64,000 nt of DNA, taken from the NCBI GenBank assembly GCA_015654475.1, contig JAATGV010000005.1, forward strand, positions 49,176 through 113,175, given 5' to 3'. This document shows positions 18,107-27,323 of the stretch, in pieces. This DNA comes from Actinomycetales bacterium (GTDB taxonomy: Bacteria > Actinomycetota > Actinomycetes > Actinomycetales > Microbacteriaceae). The notes beneath the pieces are model-generated. The model searched no databases, had not been told where the DNA came from, and was given only the letters and a program-made list of their open reading frames with translations. Position numbers and translations under genes: made by a program. The first letter of the stretch is position 1, and each line of letters opens with the position of its first letter.

Positions 18107-18952
18107 TTGATCGATGTACCCGTACGGGCAGTTAGACTGACGACCGTCTCGGTCGTGGCGATGCTTCTCGGCCTTTTGCTGCCAGCTTCCTCGGCCAACG
18201 CGACCGGAATGGTTCAGCCGAAGGTCGTCTCGCAATCCCCCTCTGTCGTCTTGACGGCGAAGGATGTCAAGACCACATACTGGCAGAGCGGCCTGTTGAC
18301 AGCGACGGTTACCGCCACATCCGGAAGCAGTGTCTCCGTGAACGGCACGCTGAGATGGTGCCAGCTCTCTACGAAGGCAGGAAAGACGGAAGAATGCCTT
18401 CCCGATAAGGTCAGCGCCGGATCGTGGATCCATGGCCAGGCTTCTGTGACCAAAAGCGGCACGCCAGCGTGGTCTCCTACGGTGATCCCCCGCTCGACCC
18501 CGGTGGGAAACTATCGTGTGCGCGTGACCTATGATCCCCAGTCAGATCAGCTCGCGGAGCAGTCGAAGGTCATCAGCGTGGTCGTTGGGCCTGCGACCAC
18601 GCAGATCACCACTTCGCTGAAGATGAAGACGACTACGTTGGCCAAGGCGAAAAAGTCGGGGATGCAGGTGTATTCCTACGTTGCGATCAATGGTCTTGAT
18701 AAGGCCAAAGTGACGGGTTCGATGAAGCTCCTGCTCAACGGCAAAGTGATCAAGACATACAAGCTGTCACTGATCGCCATTCCAGGGTCGTCGACCAAAA
18801 AGGCGGCGATACGGGCTGTCATTCCAGGAAAGTCCTTCACTCGGAAGGGCTCGTATAAAGTCACTCTCGAGTATTTGCCCACCAGCTCTGCCAAAGAGGT
18901 AGTGAAGAAGACATCCGTCAAGTCGGGTGTTCGAACGATTATCCTCGAGTAG
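18107..18952 (+). CDS. Secreted Ig-like repeat protein B
   Basis: The frame opens with TTG at 18092; I prefer the TTG at 18107 because a GAGAGAAG stretch lies just upstream, giving 281 residues. A signal peptide is visible ('TTVSVVAMLLGLLLPASSANA'). The mature protein has beta-rich modules, including 'STPVGNYRVRVTYDP' and 'TRKGSYKVTLEYLP', as in Ig-like repeat proteins, and a two-cysteine 'RWCQL...EECLP' pair. It resembles protein A in size, architecture and lysine-rich C-terminal half, so the two look like a diverged pair. No sortase motif is seen. Function is unknown. Confidence 0.68.
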   Translation: MIDVPVRAVRLTTVSVVAMLLGLLLPASSANATGMVQPKVVSQSPSVVLTAKDVKTTYWQSGLLTATVTATSGSSVSVNGTLRWCQLSTKAGKTEECLPDKVSAGSWIHGQASVTKSGTPAWSPTVIPRSTPVGNYRVRVTYDPQSDQLAEQSKVISVVVGPATTQITTSLKMKTTTLAKAKKSGMQVYSYVAINGLDKAKVTGSMKLLLNGKVIKTYKLSLIAIPGSSTKKAAIRAVIPGKSFTRKGSYKVTLEYLPTSSAKEVVKKTSVKSGVRTIILE

Positions 18953-18973
18953 TTTCATGCGCCGCTCGGCATT

Positions 18974-20614
18974 TTATTGAGCCAACGACCTTCTGTCGCG
19001 CCGACGCTGTGAGTGTCGGCGGCTGCCAGGTTCGCGGGTCAATGAAGAGCGAACAGTGAACAGTGTTGCGGCAAGCCACGCTGCGAAGCAGAGCACGACG
19101 AGAACGGTAACCGTTGCAGCATTGAGCGGGCCTGCACTCACCATCCTTGAGAAGGCCACATCGATCCCTTCGCCATGGGAGCGCCAATACAGCCAAGACA
19201 TGTAACTTATTCCGAGGCCGAAGACGATCAGCGAAAACGTCAAGGCGACTACATTGGCGCTGCGGTAGACGCCGGGTGTGAGGCGGCGCGTAACGCCTTG
19301 CCATGCCAGCGCGATGACCAACGAATACAACCCAATAGCTCCATAAAGGTAGCGTCCCTGCAGGCCCATGAAGTCTCCGGTCGACCAGTAGATCTGCCAC
19401 GAGTGGTAGACGAAGAGAACGGCCACAAGTACCGGGTAGAGAGACAGGATGAGCAGCAGCCTACGCTGGCGTGAAAATACGAGAACGGCGAGGGTCAGCA
19501 CGACGAAAGCAGTTCCGGCGGCAAGTACTGCGGTGGTAGGCAGCGCCTCGGTGCCACGCTGGGCTCCCCAGAAAGTGTTGTTTATCCTCCGGATGACATC
19601 TCGTGCGAAAGCCAAGAGGTTGTATCCTTCGAAAGCTGTTTCGCTTCGTCCGCTTCCGCGCATGCTCGGTTGAACCTGACCGTAGAGCATGAGGTTGCGA
19701 ACGTACCACCAGCCTCCAACGGCGAACGCAATGGCCATGGCTCCTGCCACCGGCAGCACCCTTCGCCAAAACTTCCGCGAACGTCGCCATCCCGCAATAA
19801 TGAAGAAAATTGCGACCACTGGAATTGCAGCGAGCACCAGACCTTTGGCGAGGAGGCCGGCACCGAGTGCGATGCCGACCCCGATCGTGGCGGTGCGGAT
19901 CTTCTCGGGTCTTCGCACGGCAAGAACCGAGTAATAGATCGTCGCCGAGCCGCTGAGAATGACAAGGGCATCGTTGCTGACGGAACCAGAAATCAGGCCG
20001 AACTGGGGTATTGCCGCGATGGCTACAGTCCCGACGATGGTTGCGGCAGCGGATCGAGTCACTAAACGAATCATCGCCATGATGAACGGTACCGCGGCGG
20101 CCACCATCATGGCAGAGATGAGCCTCATCCCTAGCAGCAGTTGGTCCCAGCGCCATCCATCGGCACCGAGGATTTTAAGCAGTATTGCCTCTATCGAGTA
20201 ATAGAGGGGAGGATGCTGGGTCATCTGATCCGGGGTGGTGATTTCGCCGTATCCTTGTGTCGAAAGCCCAGAGACGACGCTTCTGTCTTCAGCTTGCGGC
20301 AATTCAGGATCTTTGAAGGCAGGAAGGTCGGCATAGTAGCGAACCGAGACGGGTTTGCCGGTCGCGACAAATCCAGACTCGTACACTGCGACAAATGTGC
20401 CTTCAACCAGTCCGACGCTTTGAGGCGGGGGCCAGCCGCCACCCTGCATCAATCGCAGAATGGAATTGAAGTGTTTGGCTTCGTCGGGGGCTCGAAAGGC
20501 GGGGGTGACAACGGCCCACAGGGAAGCGACTAAGAAGATGAAGGCGGTGACACTGACCATGGCAACGGAGAAACGGGAGAATCGCCGAGAGGTCTGTTCG
20601 CTTTCACTTGTCAT
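18974..20614 (-). CDS. DUF2142 family polytopic membrane protein
   Basis: This 546-residue protein starts at ATG 20614 with a GAGGATG site. The N-terminal helix is followed by 'VVTPAFRAPDEAKHFNSILR', a periplasmic-loop motif like that of GT-C fold enzymes (acidic residue after the first helix), then by about ten more helices. DUF2142 proteins occur in teichoic-acid and capsule loci and are thought to be membrane glycosyltransferases that use lipid-linked sugars. It is the last gene of a five-gene minus-strand operon (24971 to 18974) with the pyruvyltransferase and flippase-like genes. An Arg-rich tail ends the protein. Confidence 0.85.
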   Translation of the reverse strand: MTSESEQTSRRFSRFSVAMVSVTAFIFLVASLWAVVTPAFRAPDEAKHFNSILRLMQGGGWPPPQSVGLVEGTFVAVYESGFVATGKPVSVRYYADLPAFKDPELPQAEDRSVVSGLSTQGYGEITTPDQMTQHPPLYYSIEAILLKILGADGWRWDQLLLGMRLISAMMVAAAVPFIMAMIRLVTRSAAATIVGTVAIAAIPQFGLISGSVSNDALVILSGSATIYYSVLAVRRPEKIRTATIGVGIALGAGLLAKGLVLAAIPVVAIFFIIAGWRRSRKFWRRVLPVAGAMAIAFAVGGWWYVRNLMLYGQVQPSMRGSGRSETAFEGYNLLAFARDVIRRINNTFWGAQRGTEALPTTAVLAAGTAFVVLTLAVLVFSRQRRLLLILSLYPVLVAVLFVYHSWQIYWSTGDFMGLQGRYLYGAIGLYSLVIALAWQGVTRRLTPGVYRSANVVALTFSLIVFGLGISYMSWLYWRSHGEGIDVAFSRMVSAGPLNAATVTVLVVLCFAAWLAATLFTVRSSLTREPGSRRHSQRRRDRRSLAQ

Positions 20615-20647
20615 GTGGGCATCCTCGATCCATCGATGAAGTTCGGG

Positions 20648-21874
20648 TCAGTTCTTCACGTATGCGGCTATCAAATCCGCCTGTTCTAGAGCCTTGCTCT
20701 TGACAGCGGGGCGGTGCAACTGCAAAGCCGCGGCTACTTCTTCGCGCTGTTCTTTCAGCTGGTTGAACTTGGTCATCAAAGTGTCGCCGTTCAGCGTGTC
20801 AAATCCCATTGCCCATTCTGAAAGATCGAAGAGATCGAGAACTTCGCGATATTTGTGACTCCACCCTATGACGAGAGTTGGGACTCCCATGGCAAGTGAA
20901 GAGATCATTGCGTGGAACCGGCAGGCGATAAAAACCTGACATTTGCCGATCAGCACTCGAAGCTCTTGGGAGGTCAGTTCGGAGTCTGCGAAAAGAGTGA
21001 GGTCGTGGTTGCTCACAGAATTATAGATTTCGCGGCAAAGGGGCAGGTCGTTGTTGTGAGTCTTGTCGGTGCCCATCCGGACGCTGTGGGGGATGATTGC
21101 GACTTTTTCGCCGCGCTTATTCAGTTCGTCGATGAACTTCACCATGTCGGCGACATAGTGGCCTCCGGCTGCGTCCACTTTTTTCTGGACGACAACGCTG
21201 GGAGAAATACCGACCACTGCGGTGTTCTCGAAGAAGGCCAGGTTGACCAGCTTGGCGAGGGAGGCTTCTTCCGTTCCGCTGAGCTGCAGGCCGAAGGCGA
21301 AGTCTGTTCCTGCGACGATGTTCTTGAGACCAAAATCTTCGGCGTATTGGTGAGTGATCGCTCCGCGAGTCACGATCGTCGACACTTTTGGCAAAAACAT
21401 GCGTGCGGCGAACTTATTGAGCGGGTTCTTGAATGGCCCGATTGCTTGCGCGCATTTGAAGACGGGGGTCTTGACGAAGAGGGCCGGCAAAATCGACGCG
21501 ACGTTGTACAACAGAAACTTCTCGCGCCCGTCGTTAAAGGTAATTCCGCCTTGGTCGATGAGCACCGACGATTCAGTCAGGGCCTTGATGGCGCGAGACC
21601 GCTTGCGCAGCACCGGTCGCAATGGGGGAAGGATGCGGTAGAGAAGTGCCAACGTGTTGATCGTTACGCCGAGCTGCTTGGGTGTAGCGGCAATAATCGA
21701 CAGGTTGGGGTAGACATTCAACGCAGCGTCTTCTTCGGGGTACATGCTGAGCAAAGAGAACTGAACCCCAGGGATACGATCCCCCAAGTTCGCGATGGCA
21801 CTCTCCAGCATGGCTGCGGCCCCTTTGTTCCCAGAGAGTGCAGATCCGATGATCGTAATTCTCGGTAGCGTCAT
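20648..21874 (-). CDS. Polysaccharide pyruvyl transferase family protein
   Basis: The 408-residue protein has the family's N-terminal 'ITIIGSALSGNKGAAAMLES' and the later 'SVLIDQGGITFNDG', 'IVTRGAITHQYAEDFG' and 'FIACRFHAMISSLAMGVP' motifs. The last includes the conserved R-x-H segment that binds phosphoenolpyruvate. These enzymes add ketal-linked pyruvate to sugars of surface polysaccharides, giving the polymer a negative charge. It starts at ATG 21874 (AAAGG site) one base after the flippase-like gene ends, so the two are co-transcribed. Some members lack pyruvyl transfer activity, so the exact role is inferred. Confidence 0.88.
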   Translation of the reverse strand: MTLPRITIIGSALSGNKGAAAMLESAIANLGDRIPGVQFSLLSMYPEEDAALNVYPNLSIIAATPKQLGVTINTLALLYRILPPLRPVLRKRSRAIKALTESSVLIDQGGITFNDGREKFLLYNVASILPALFVKTPVFKCAQAIGPFKNPLNKFAARMFLPKVSTIVTRGAITHQYAEDFGLKNIVAGTDFAFGLQLSGTEEASLAKLVNLAFFENTAVVGISPSVVVQKKVDAAGGHYVADMVKFIDELNKRGEKVAIIPHSVRMGTDKTHNNDLPLCREIYNSVSNHDLTLFADSELTSQELRVLIGKCQVFIACRFHAMISSLAMGVPTLVIGWSHKYREVLDLFDLSEWAMGFDTLNGDTLMTKFNQLKEQREEVAAALQLHRPAVKSKALEQADLIAAYVKN

Positions 21875-21875
21875 T

Positions 21876-22844
21876 TCATGCCTTTCTCAATGAGTATCGG
21901 GTGCCCGCGTAGATGAGTGCGACCACTCCGTCAGCGACAGTGCTGAGTAATCGTGCGACCATGGCCAAGATAATTGCCTGTGGAACCGGCATGATCTGAC
22001 CTGCGATGGCGACGATGACAGCTTCCCTGACTCCCAGTCCGCTGGGGACCATGAAAGCGAGTATGCCGATTGCCCCGGCCAAAACGTAGATTGTCGCGAG
22101 TGGGAGCCATGCACTTGCATCCACCGGTGCTATCGCCTGCGCGGTGACGACAAAACCCGCGCCATTGACGATTCGCGGGAAGAGGAAGGCGAACTGAAAT
22201 CGAAGCGTGTCTCGCGTCGACAGGAATCGTGCTCCTGAAAGATCGCGTTTGAGCAGCTTTGTCCCGACGAAACGGAAGATCCAGGAGAATATCTTCGGGT
22301 TGCTGATCACGAGCAAAGGCACCAGTGCTAACAGTGGCACAAGCAGGGTACCGGCATTGCTGGTAAACAGATCCGGGCCGAAGTATGCCAGCAGGATCAC
22401 CGACGTGGGAATCAACGACACCAGAATCAGAAAGACGTTCTCGTAGACGAAACTGATGACGATGAGGGATGCGCCTACGCCTCGCGACTTTCCCCAGACG
22501 AGTTTGTTGGCAATCGACCCCACTTGTCCCGGAATGTATTTCAACAGCCAAGAGAGGCACTGCACTGCGACCGCCTCGACCGTCTTCACCTTCACCGTGC
22601 GGTCTAGGTGGGTGAGGATGCGCCCCCACAGAATTCCCGACATGGGAATGGCTGCCGCGAAAAGTACAACTGCAGCAAGCATCAACCAGCTGAACTGAAG
22701 GTGTTCGGCCTCCACCTCCGACCAGTTTGCGATAAGCGTTGCGGCGAAAAAGTAGCCCACCGCACCGACGATAAGAATCGTAGCGGTGTATCTGAGTGCC
22801 TTCTTCTGCGGTGAGCTAAGCCTCACGGCCAGCCTTGAGCACAT
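21876..22844 (-). CDS. Flippase-like membrane protein (LPG synthase TM domain / UPF0104 type)
   Basis: Up to 322 residues with about eight hydrophobic helices. The signatures 'WLLKYIPGQVGSIANKLVWG' (residues about 98-117) and 'PSGLGVREAVIVAI' near the C terminus identify the lysylphosphatidylglycerol-synthase transmembrane / flippase-like family. Such proteins sit in polysaccharide loci and may move lipid-linked glycans across the membrane. The ATG at 22844 would overlap the upstream nitroreductase gene by 29 bp. A GTG at 22826 overlaps by only 11 bp and may be the real start. It is translationally coupled to its neighbours. Confidence 0.85.
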   Translation of the reverse strand: MCSRLAVRLSSPQKKALRYTATILIVGAVGYFFAATLIANWSEVEAEHLQFSWLMLAAVVLFAAAIPMSGILWGRILTHLDRTVKVKTVEAVAVQCLSWLLKYIPGQVGSIANKLVWGKSRGVGASLIVISFVYENVFLILVSLIPTSVILLAYFGPDLFTSNAGTLLVPLLALVPLLVISNPKIFSWIFRFVGTKLLKRDLSGARFLSTRDTLRFQFAFLFPRIVNGAGFVVTAQAIAPVDASAWLPLATIYVLAGAIGILAFMVPSGLGVREAVIVAIAGQIMPVPQAIILAMVARLLSTVADGVVALIYAGTRYSLRKA

Positions 22845-23922
22845 TGAAGCTACGAACGGTGTCCAGCTCTTTCTTCTGAGAAAAAGGAACCATTCCTTCA
22901 GGATCGGCGAATCCGAAGGCGATCAACATGATCACGCGCTGGGTGACTCTCAGACCAAGTGTCTTCTGCATCTTCCGCTCGAGAGGTTCGAAGTCTGGCC
23001 AGTTGATGACGCACGAGTCGACCCCTTGCGTGCCTAACGCCAACATAAACTGCATCGCAGAGAGCGAGCTATCTATGTAGATGGCATGCCGATCGCGCGG
23101 GCTGAAATAGTTGGCCTGATCGGCAACGATCACGGCGATCGCGGGCACATTGTTCGAGTACCCTGCGGTACCAAAGGGAATGCTTGCGACCTTGTGGGCA
23201 AGCTCGGGCGTGTCGTAGATCAGGTATTCGTATGGCAAGCGGTTGCAGGCAGACGGTGCCTGAACTGCTGCCAATATGGCGTTGTCGATGAGCTCGCGAG
23301 GAACCGGTTTTTCTTGGAACCAACGAACACTCCGGCGTTGCCGAGTGAGGGCGTACAACTGTTCGTAACTCACCTGGGCATTGACGATCTCCCCCTGGGG
23401 ATGAGGGATTCGGCGAGGAGTGGAAGTCTCGGCCGTCGCTGGTATCGACTCAAAAGCAGACCGGGCTCTGTCCACCACCGGATCGGCGACTGATATGGAT
23501 GAGAAATACTTCGCCAAGACATCGTGGGCCCACGACAGCTCGCTCCGCTCAGGCAAAACACCGGAAGCGGAGGGCGCTGTTGCCTGCGCGTAGAACTCTA
23601 TGGTCTCTGAAATGTAGTCCTTGGCAAACACGTCGCGCCGCGGCCGCATCGACATGCCTTTTTCTAGCCGGTGGATATTGCGCCGAAGCTCGACGTGTGT
23701 GACTCGAGTGCGCTTTTTGTTGCGGTAGTAGTCTCGGCGCCCGCGCAACACCGCGGACTGTTCCCGGTTGAACGTTATGAAGGAAAAGAAGTAGAAAAAG
23801 TGGGTGAGAAATCTACTGCTCCCGAACGTCTCTAAGAAGAACCTGTTGACGCCTTCGTATACCCGTCGGATCCAGGTGATGGCGAGAAGCGCCTTGGCAA
23901 TATTTTTGAGTCGGTTGAGCAT
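22816..23922 (-). CDS. Nitroreductase-family protein in a surface-polysaccharide operon
   Basis: The C-terminal half (residues about 185-360) is an FMN-binding nitroreductase domain: 'LTRQRRSVRWFQEKPVP', 'AVQAPSACNRLPYEYLIYD' and 'FMLALGTQGVDSCVINWP'. The N-terminal 170 residues are an extra module with a hydrophobic stretch ('FLTHFFYFFSFITF') and the conserved 'RRNIHRLEKGMSMRPRR', seen in exopolysaccharide-associated nitroreductases. I recall such proteins next to pyruvyltransferases in EPS loci of other phyla. The substrate is unknown; reduction of a sugar or quinone is possible. Its ATG overlaps the GT2 stop (TAATG). Confidence 0.85.
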   Translation of the reverse strand: MLNRLKNIAKALLAITWIRRVYEGVNRFFLETFGSSRFLTHFFYFFSFITFNREQSAVLRGRRDYYRNKKRTRVTHVELRRNIHRLEKGMSMRPRRDVFAKDYISETIEFYAQATAPSASGVLPERSELSWAHDVLAKYFSSISVADPVVDRARSAFESIPATAETSTPRRIPHPQGEIVNAQVSYEQLYALTRQRRSVRWFQEKPVPRELIDNAILAAVQAPSACNRLPYEYLIYDTPELAHKVASIPFGTAGYSNNVPAIAVIVADQANYFSPRDRHAIYIDSSLSAMQFMLALGTQGVDSCVINWPDFEPLERKMQKTLGLRVTQRVIMLIAFGFADPEGMVPFSQKKELDTVRSFNVLKAGREA

Positions 23923-24971
23923 TATTCTCCACCGGGATACGAGTACCCCGAGTTGTCTGATTCTTGTGCAGATGGCGGAAGGCCTGCGGAGGAGACCGCT
24001 TGCCCCGAACTCTTCTGAGGGTCTTGCGGCGGTGTGCCGTACTGGATCTCTTTGATTCTCTCTAGCGAATCTTCGAGGAGAATTCTGTTGCTGCGCTGGA
24101 GATCGGCGATCACGCCGAGCGCGAATGACAGCAACGACCCTACGAGCATGGTCGAACCCACAATCAACGACTGCAGGTGGCCGGCACCGTCATTGATGAT
24201 GAACGAGATGAGGAACCGGATGAAGGGTGCAAGACCCACAAGCAGGAGGAAGATCCCTAATGTATTGAAGACCATGTAAGGCTTGAACATGATGTAGCTG
24301 CGCACAATCGCTTGCCCGCTGCGAAACATGTGCTGCCAGATGTTCTTGAATAGACGCGATTCACGGGTCTTCACATTCGTCTGGATCAGGACGTTCTCGA
24401 TCTTGATCCGCTTGTTTCCTGCTTGGATGATTGTCTCCATGCAGTAACTGAACTGGGTGACAACGTTGAGCTTGTAGAGGGCGTCGCGGGAATAGGCTCT
24501 GAAACCACTCGCCGCATCGGGAAGGTGCGTCTCTGCCGCGAAATTGACGACCTTCGAGCCAAACCTTTGCATCATTCTCTTGAAGGGCGAGAAGTGAGCG
24601 ATTGTTGCGGTCTGCCGGTCACCGATGACGATGTCCGCTTCACCGCGAATAACGGGTTGAACCAGTTCGGCGATACTTTCCTGAGGATACTGATTGTCAC
24701 CGTCGGTGTTGACATCGATGTCGGCACCGTGGCGGAGGGCATAATCGACTCCATCGCGGAATGAGCGCGCAAGGCCCATGTTCCGTGCATGGTAGACGAA
24801 GTGATGCACACCAAGGCTCCTGGCCACCTCTACGGTTCGATCGGAGGACCCATCATCGATGATGAGCACCTCGATCTCGTCGACACCCTCAATCGACTTG
24901 GGGATCGAGGTGAGCACCAGGGGGAGAGTTTCTTCCTCGTTGAGACAGGGAACCTGTATGAAAACTTTCAT
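23922..24971 (-). CDS. Family 2 glycosyltransferase, polyprenyl-phosphate type (DPM/GtrB-like)
   Basis: The N-terminal 'IQVPCLNEEETLPLVL', 'LIIDDGSSDRTVEV' and 'DIDVNTDGDNQYP' (DxD-like) define a GT-A domain close to dolichol/polyprenyl-phosphate sugar synthases. Two membrane helices follow (about residues 238-260 and 270-292), as in GtrB-type enzymes, then a proline/serine-rich cytoplasmic tail. It probably loads a sugar on undecaprenyl phosphate for the DUF2142 or other GT-C enzyme of this operon. It is the first gene of the five-gene minus-strand operon. Start is ATG 24971. Nearly no gap separates it from the nitroreductase gene. Confidence 0.92.
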   Translation of the reverse strand: MKVFIQVPCLNEEETLPLVLTSIPKSIEGVDEIEVLIIDDGSSDRTVEVARSLGVHHFVYHARNMGLARSFRDGVDYALRHGADIDVNTDGDNQYPQESIAELVQPVIRGEADIVIGDRQTATIAHFSPFKRMMQRFGSKVVNFAAETHLPDAASGFRAYSRDALYKLNVVTQFSYCMETIIQAGNKRIKIENVLIQTNVKTRESRLFKNIWQHMFRSGQAIVRSYIMFKPYMVFNTLGIFLLLVGLAPFIRFLISFIINDGAGHLQSLIVGSTMLVGSLLSFALGVIADLQRSNRILLEDSLERIKEIQYGTPPQDPQKSSGQAVSSAGLPPSAQESDNSGYSYPGGE

Positions 24972-25099
24972 CAGAGGGCAAATCTTTCATGGAGAACTCG
25001 GAGGGAGCGGCACCTAGGAGTTTATAGCGCACTCATCGAGAATGAGAATTTAGACTGCCGGGAACGGGGCTTCGCTCGCGCTTCCCGCACCCATCCCCC

Positions 25100-25963
25100 C
25101 TATTCCGCGGTGAGCCGAGCGTACAACTCGTTGTATTTCGCAGCCGTTTTGGTGACGATGTCTGCGGGCAACTCAGGTGGTGTGCCGTTACGATCCCAAT
25201 TGGCGGCGAGCCAGTCGCGCACGATCTGCTTGTCGAAACTCTTTTCGCGGTCGCCTGCCTGCCATGCTGCCAAATCCCAATATCGTGACGAGTCCGGGGT
25301 GAGAACTTCGTCGGCGAGCACCACTTTGCCGAGGTCGTTGCCGAACTCGAACTTCGTGTCCGCCAGGATCAGTCCGCGAGCCTCGGCAATCGCCGATCCC
25401 TGCGCGAAAATGTCGAGCGAAGCTGCACGCAACTTTTCGGCTGCCGACTCGCCAACAATCTCAACCATCCGTTCGAATGTGATGTTTTCGTCGTGCTCGC
25501 CCTGTTCCGCTTTGAAAGCGGGCGTGAAGATGGGCTTCGGCAGGCGGTCGCCCGCCTGCAGCCCGTCCGGCAGCGGAATGCCACACACGGTGCGGCTCTG
25601 CTGGTACTCGACCCAACCCGACCCGGACAGGTATCCGCGAACCACGCACTCGATCGGGTACATGGTGAGGCGCTTCGCGATCACGCCCCGCCCGGCGACT
25701 TCGTCTGGCACGTCGGTAGACAACAGATGGTTGGGCATATCGCTGAACCGATGCATCCACCACACCGTCAAGCGGGTAAGCACCGTCCCTTTGCCGGGAA
25801 TGGGCGGTTCGAGCATGAAGTCGTAGGCGCTCACACGGTCCGAGGCGACCATCAGAACTTGGCTTGCGCTGGCAAGATTGTCGTCGCTGAGCGGAATGTA
25901 CAGGTCGCGCACTTTGCCCGAATACGCATGTTTCCATCCGGGCAGGTTCAGTTGATTACTCAC
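25100..25963 (-). CDS. purC: Phosphoribosylaminoimidazole-succinocarboxamide synthase
   Basis: This 287-residue SAICAR synthase joins CAIR and aspartate with ATP in purine synthesis. The N-terminal 'HAYSGKVRDLY', 'ASDRVSAYDFMLEPPIPGKG' and 'VVRGYLSGSGWVEYQQSRT' (C-x-V-R-G-Y type) motifs are diagnostic. The long form (about 290 residues) matches the actinobacterial and eukaryote-like size. The GTG start at 25963 overlaps the purD stop by 4 bases (GTGA), so purD and purC are one operon. Confidence 0.97.
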   Translation of the reverse strand: MSNQLNLPGWKHAYSGKVRDLYIPLSDDNLASASQVLMVASDRVSAYDFMLEPPIPGKGTVLTRLTVWWMHRFSDMPNHLLSTDVPDEVAGRGVIAKRLTMYPIECVVRGYLSGSGWVEYQQSRTVCGIPLPDGLQAGDRLPKPIFTPAFKAEQGEHDENITFERMVEIVGESAAEKLRAASLDIFAQGSAIAEARGLILADTKFEFGNDLGKVVLADEVLTPDSSRYWDLAAWQAGDREKSFDKQIVRDWLAANWDRNGTPPELPADIVTKTAAKYNELYARLTAE

Positions 25964-27213
25964 GAGTCGGCGACCTTTCGCGCGATGTCTGTTCGGTAAT
26001 GAGATCCAGGCAGGTGGATGTTGGCAACCGCCTGGTAGGCAAGCCTGCGGGCCTCCGCGAAGGTCGCGGCGCGGGCGACCACACTGAGCACGCGCCCACC
26101 GGCGGACACGAGTTCGCCATCGGCTGTGGTCGCGGTCGCGGCGTGGTCAATGTGGATGTTCGGCACCGCGGTCGCGGCATCGAGTCCTGTGATGCGTCGG
26201 CCGGTGACAGGCTTCTCGGGATATCCCTCGCTTGCAAGCACGACGGTGACGGCCACGTCTTCGCTGAAGGTTGGCGCAGGCACGCGGTCGAGGTGCCCTT
26301 CGGCTGCGGCGAGCAGGAGGCCGGCGAACTCGCCTTGCAGCCTCGTCAGCACGACCTGGGTTTCAGGATCACCGAATCGGGCGTTGAACTCGATCACTTT
26401 AGTGCCAGAAGGAGTGACAATGAGGCCGCAATACAGGAGGCCGACGAATGGCGTTCCCTGAGCACGCAACTGGTCTACCGTTGGTTGCGCGACCTGCAAG
26501 CGCACTGCATCCACAAAGTCATCGGGCAGCCACGGCAGAGGAGTGTAAGCGCCCATTCCGCCGGTGTTCGGCCCGAGATCGTCATCGAGTGCGCGCTTGA
26601 AATCTTGCGCGGGGGTGAGCGGGGCAACCCGTTCGCCGTCGCTCAGGAAGAAGAGGGAAACCTCGGGCCCGCTCAGGAACTCTTCGACAAGCACTCCAGT
26701 GTCGAGATACCTGGCAGCATGCTCAAGGGCCGCCTGCGCATCATCGGTGACGATCACGCCCTTTCCTGCGGCCAACCCATCCGCCTTAATGACGTATGGT
26801 GCGCCGAATCGCTCCATCGCGGCGCGCACCTCATCGAGGTCGTGCGTAAATGTTGCGCCACCGGTAGGCACGCCGGCTGCTGACATCACATCCTTGGCAA
26901 AAGTTTTTGATCCCTCGAGAGCCGCTGCCGCCTTGCTTGGCCCGAATACGGCGAATCCTGCCGCCCGCAACGGATCGGCGACCCCAGCGACAAGGGGTGC
27001 CTCTGGTCCGATGACGACGAGGTCGGCAGCAAACTGGGAAGCAAGCTCAAGCACGGCGGTCGGAGACTCGGCGTCGACGGAGCGGGTTTCGACGTCGTCG
27101 GCAATGCCCGCGTTACCGGGCGCGCACAGAATGGCATGGGGCGTGTTGTCGGCGAGGAGGCGGGTCACGATTGCGTGTTCCCGTGCGCCACTGCCGATGA
27201 CCAGAATTCGCAC
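25960..27213 (-). CDS. purD: Phosphoribosylamine-glycine ligase
   Basis: This 417-residue ATP-grasp enzyme makes GAR from phosphoribosylamine and glycine, the second step of purine synthesis. The N terminus 'MRILVIGSGAREHAIV', the 'PYVIKADGLAAGKGVIVTDD' ATP-grasp loop and the 'LYCGLIVTPSGTKVIEFNARFGDPE' region are all diagnostic. Length is normal. It precedes purC with a 4-base overlap. Its upstream side is divergent from a sterol-carrier gene. Confidence 0.98.
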   Translation of the reverse strand: MRILVIGSGAREHAIVTRLLADNTPHAILCAPGNAGIADDVETRSVDAESPTAVLELASQFAADLVVIGPEAPLVAGVADPLRAAGFAVFGPSKAAAALEGSKTFAKDVMSAAGVPTGGATFTHDLDEVRAAMERFGAPYVIKADGLAAGKGVIVTDDAQAALEHAARYLDTGVLVEEFLSGPEVSLFFLSDGERVAPLTPAQDFKRALDDDLGPNTGGMGAYTPLPWLPDDFVDAVRLQVAQPTVDQLRAQGTPFVGLLYCGLIVTPSGTKVIEFNARFGDPETQVVLTRLQGEFAGLLLAAAEGHLDRVPAPTFSEDVAVTVVLASEGYPEKPVTGRRITGLDAATAVPNIHIDHAATATTADGELVSAGGRVLSVVARAATFAEARRLAYQAVANIHLPGSHYRTDIARKVADS

Positions 27214-27323
27214 ACACCCACCTTAGCGACCTGTGTTGAGGGTTGATTCGCAGTCGTCGTCTGATGGTGTTTTGGTCGTGTTTGAGGTGCGGGCGGATGT
27301 GCTTGGCCCCGTATGGTGGAAGC

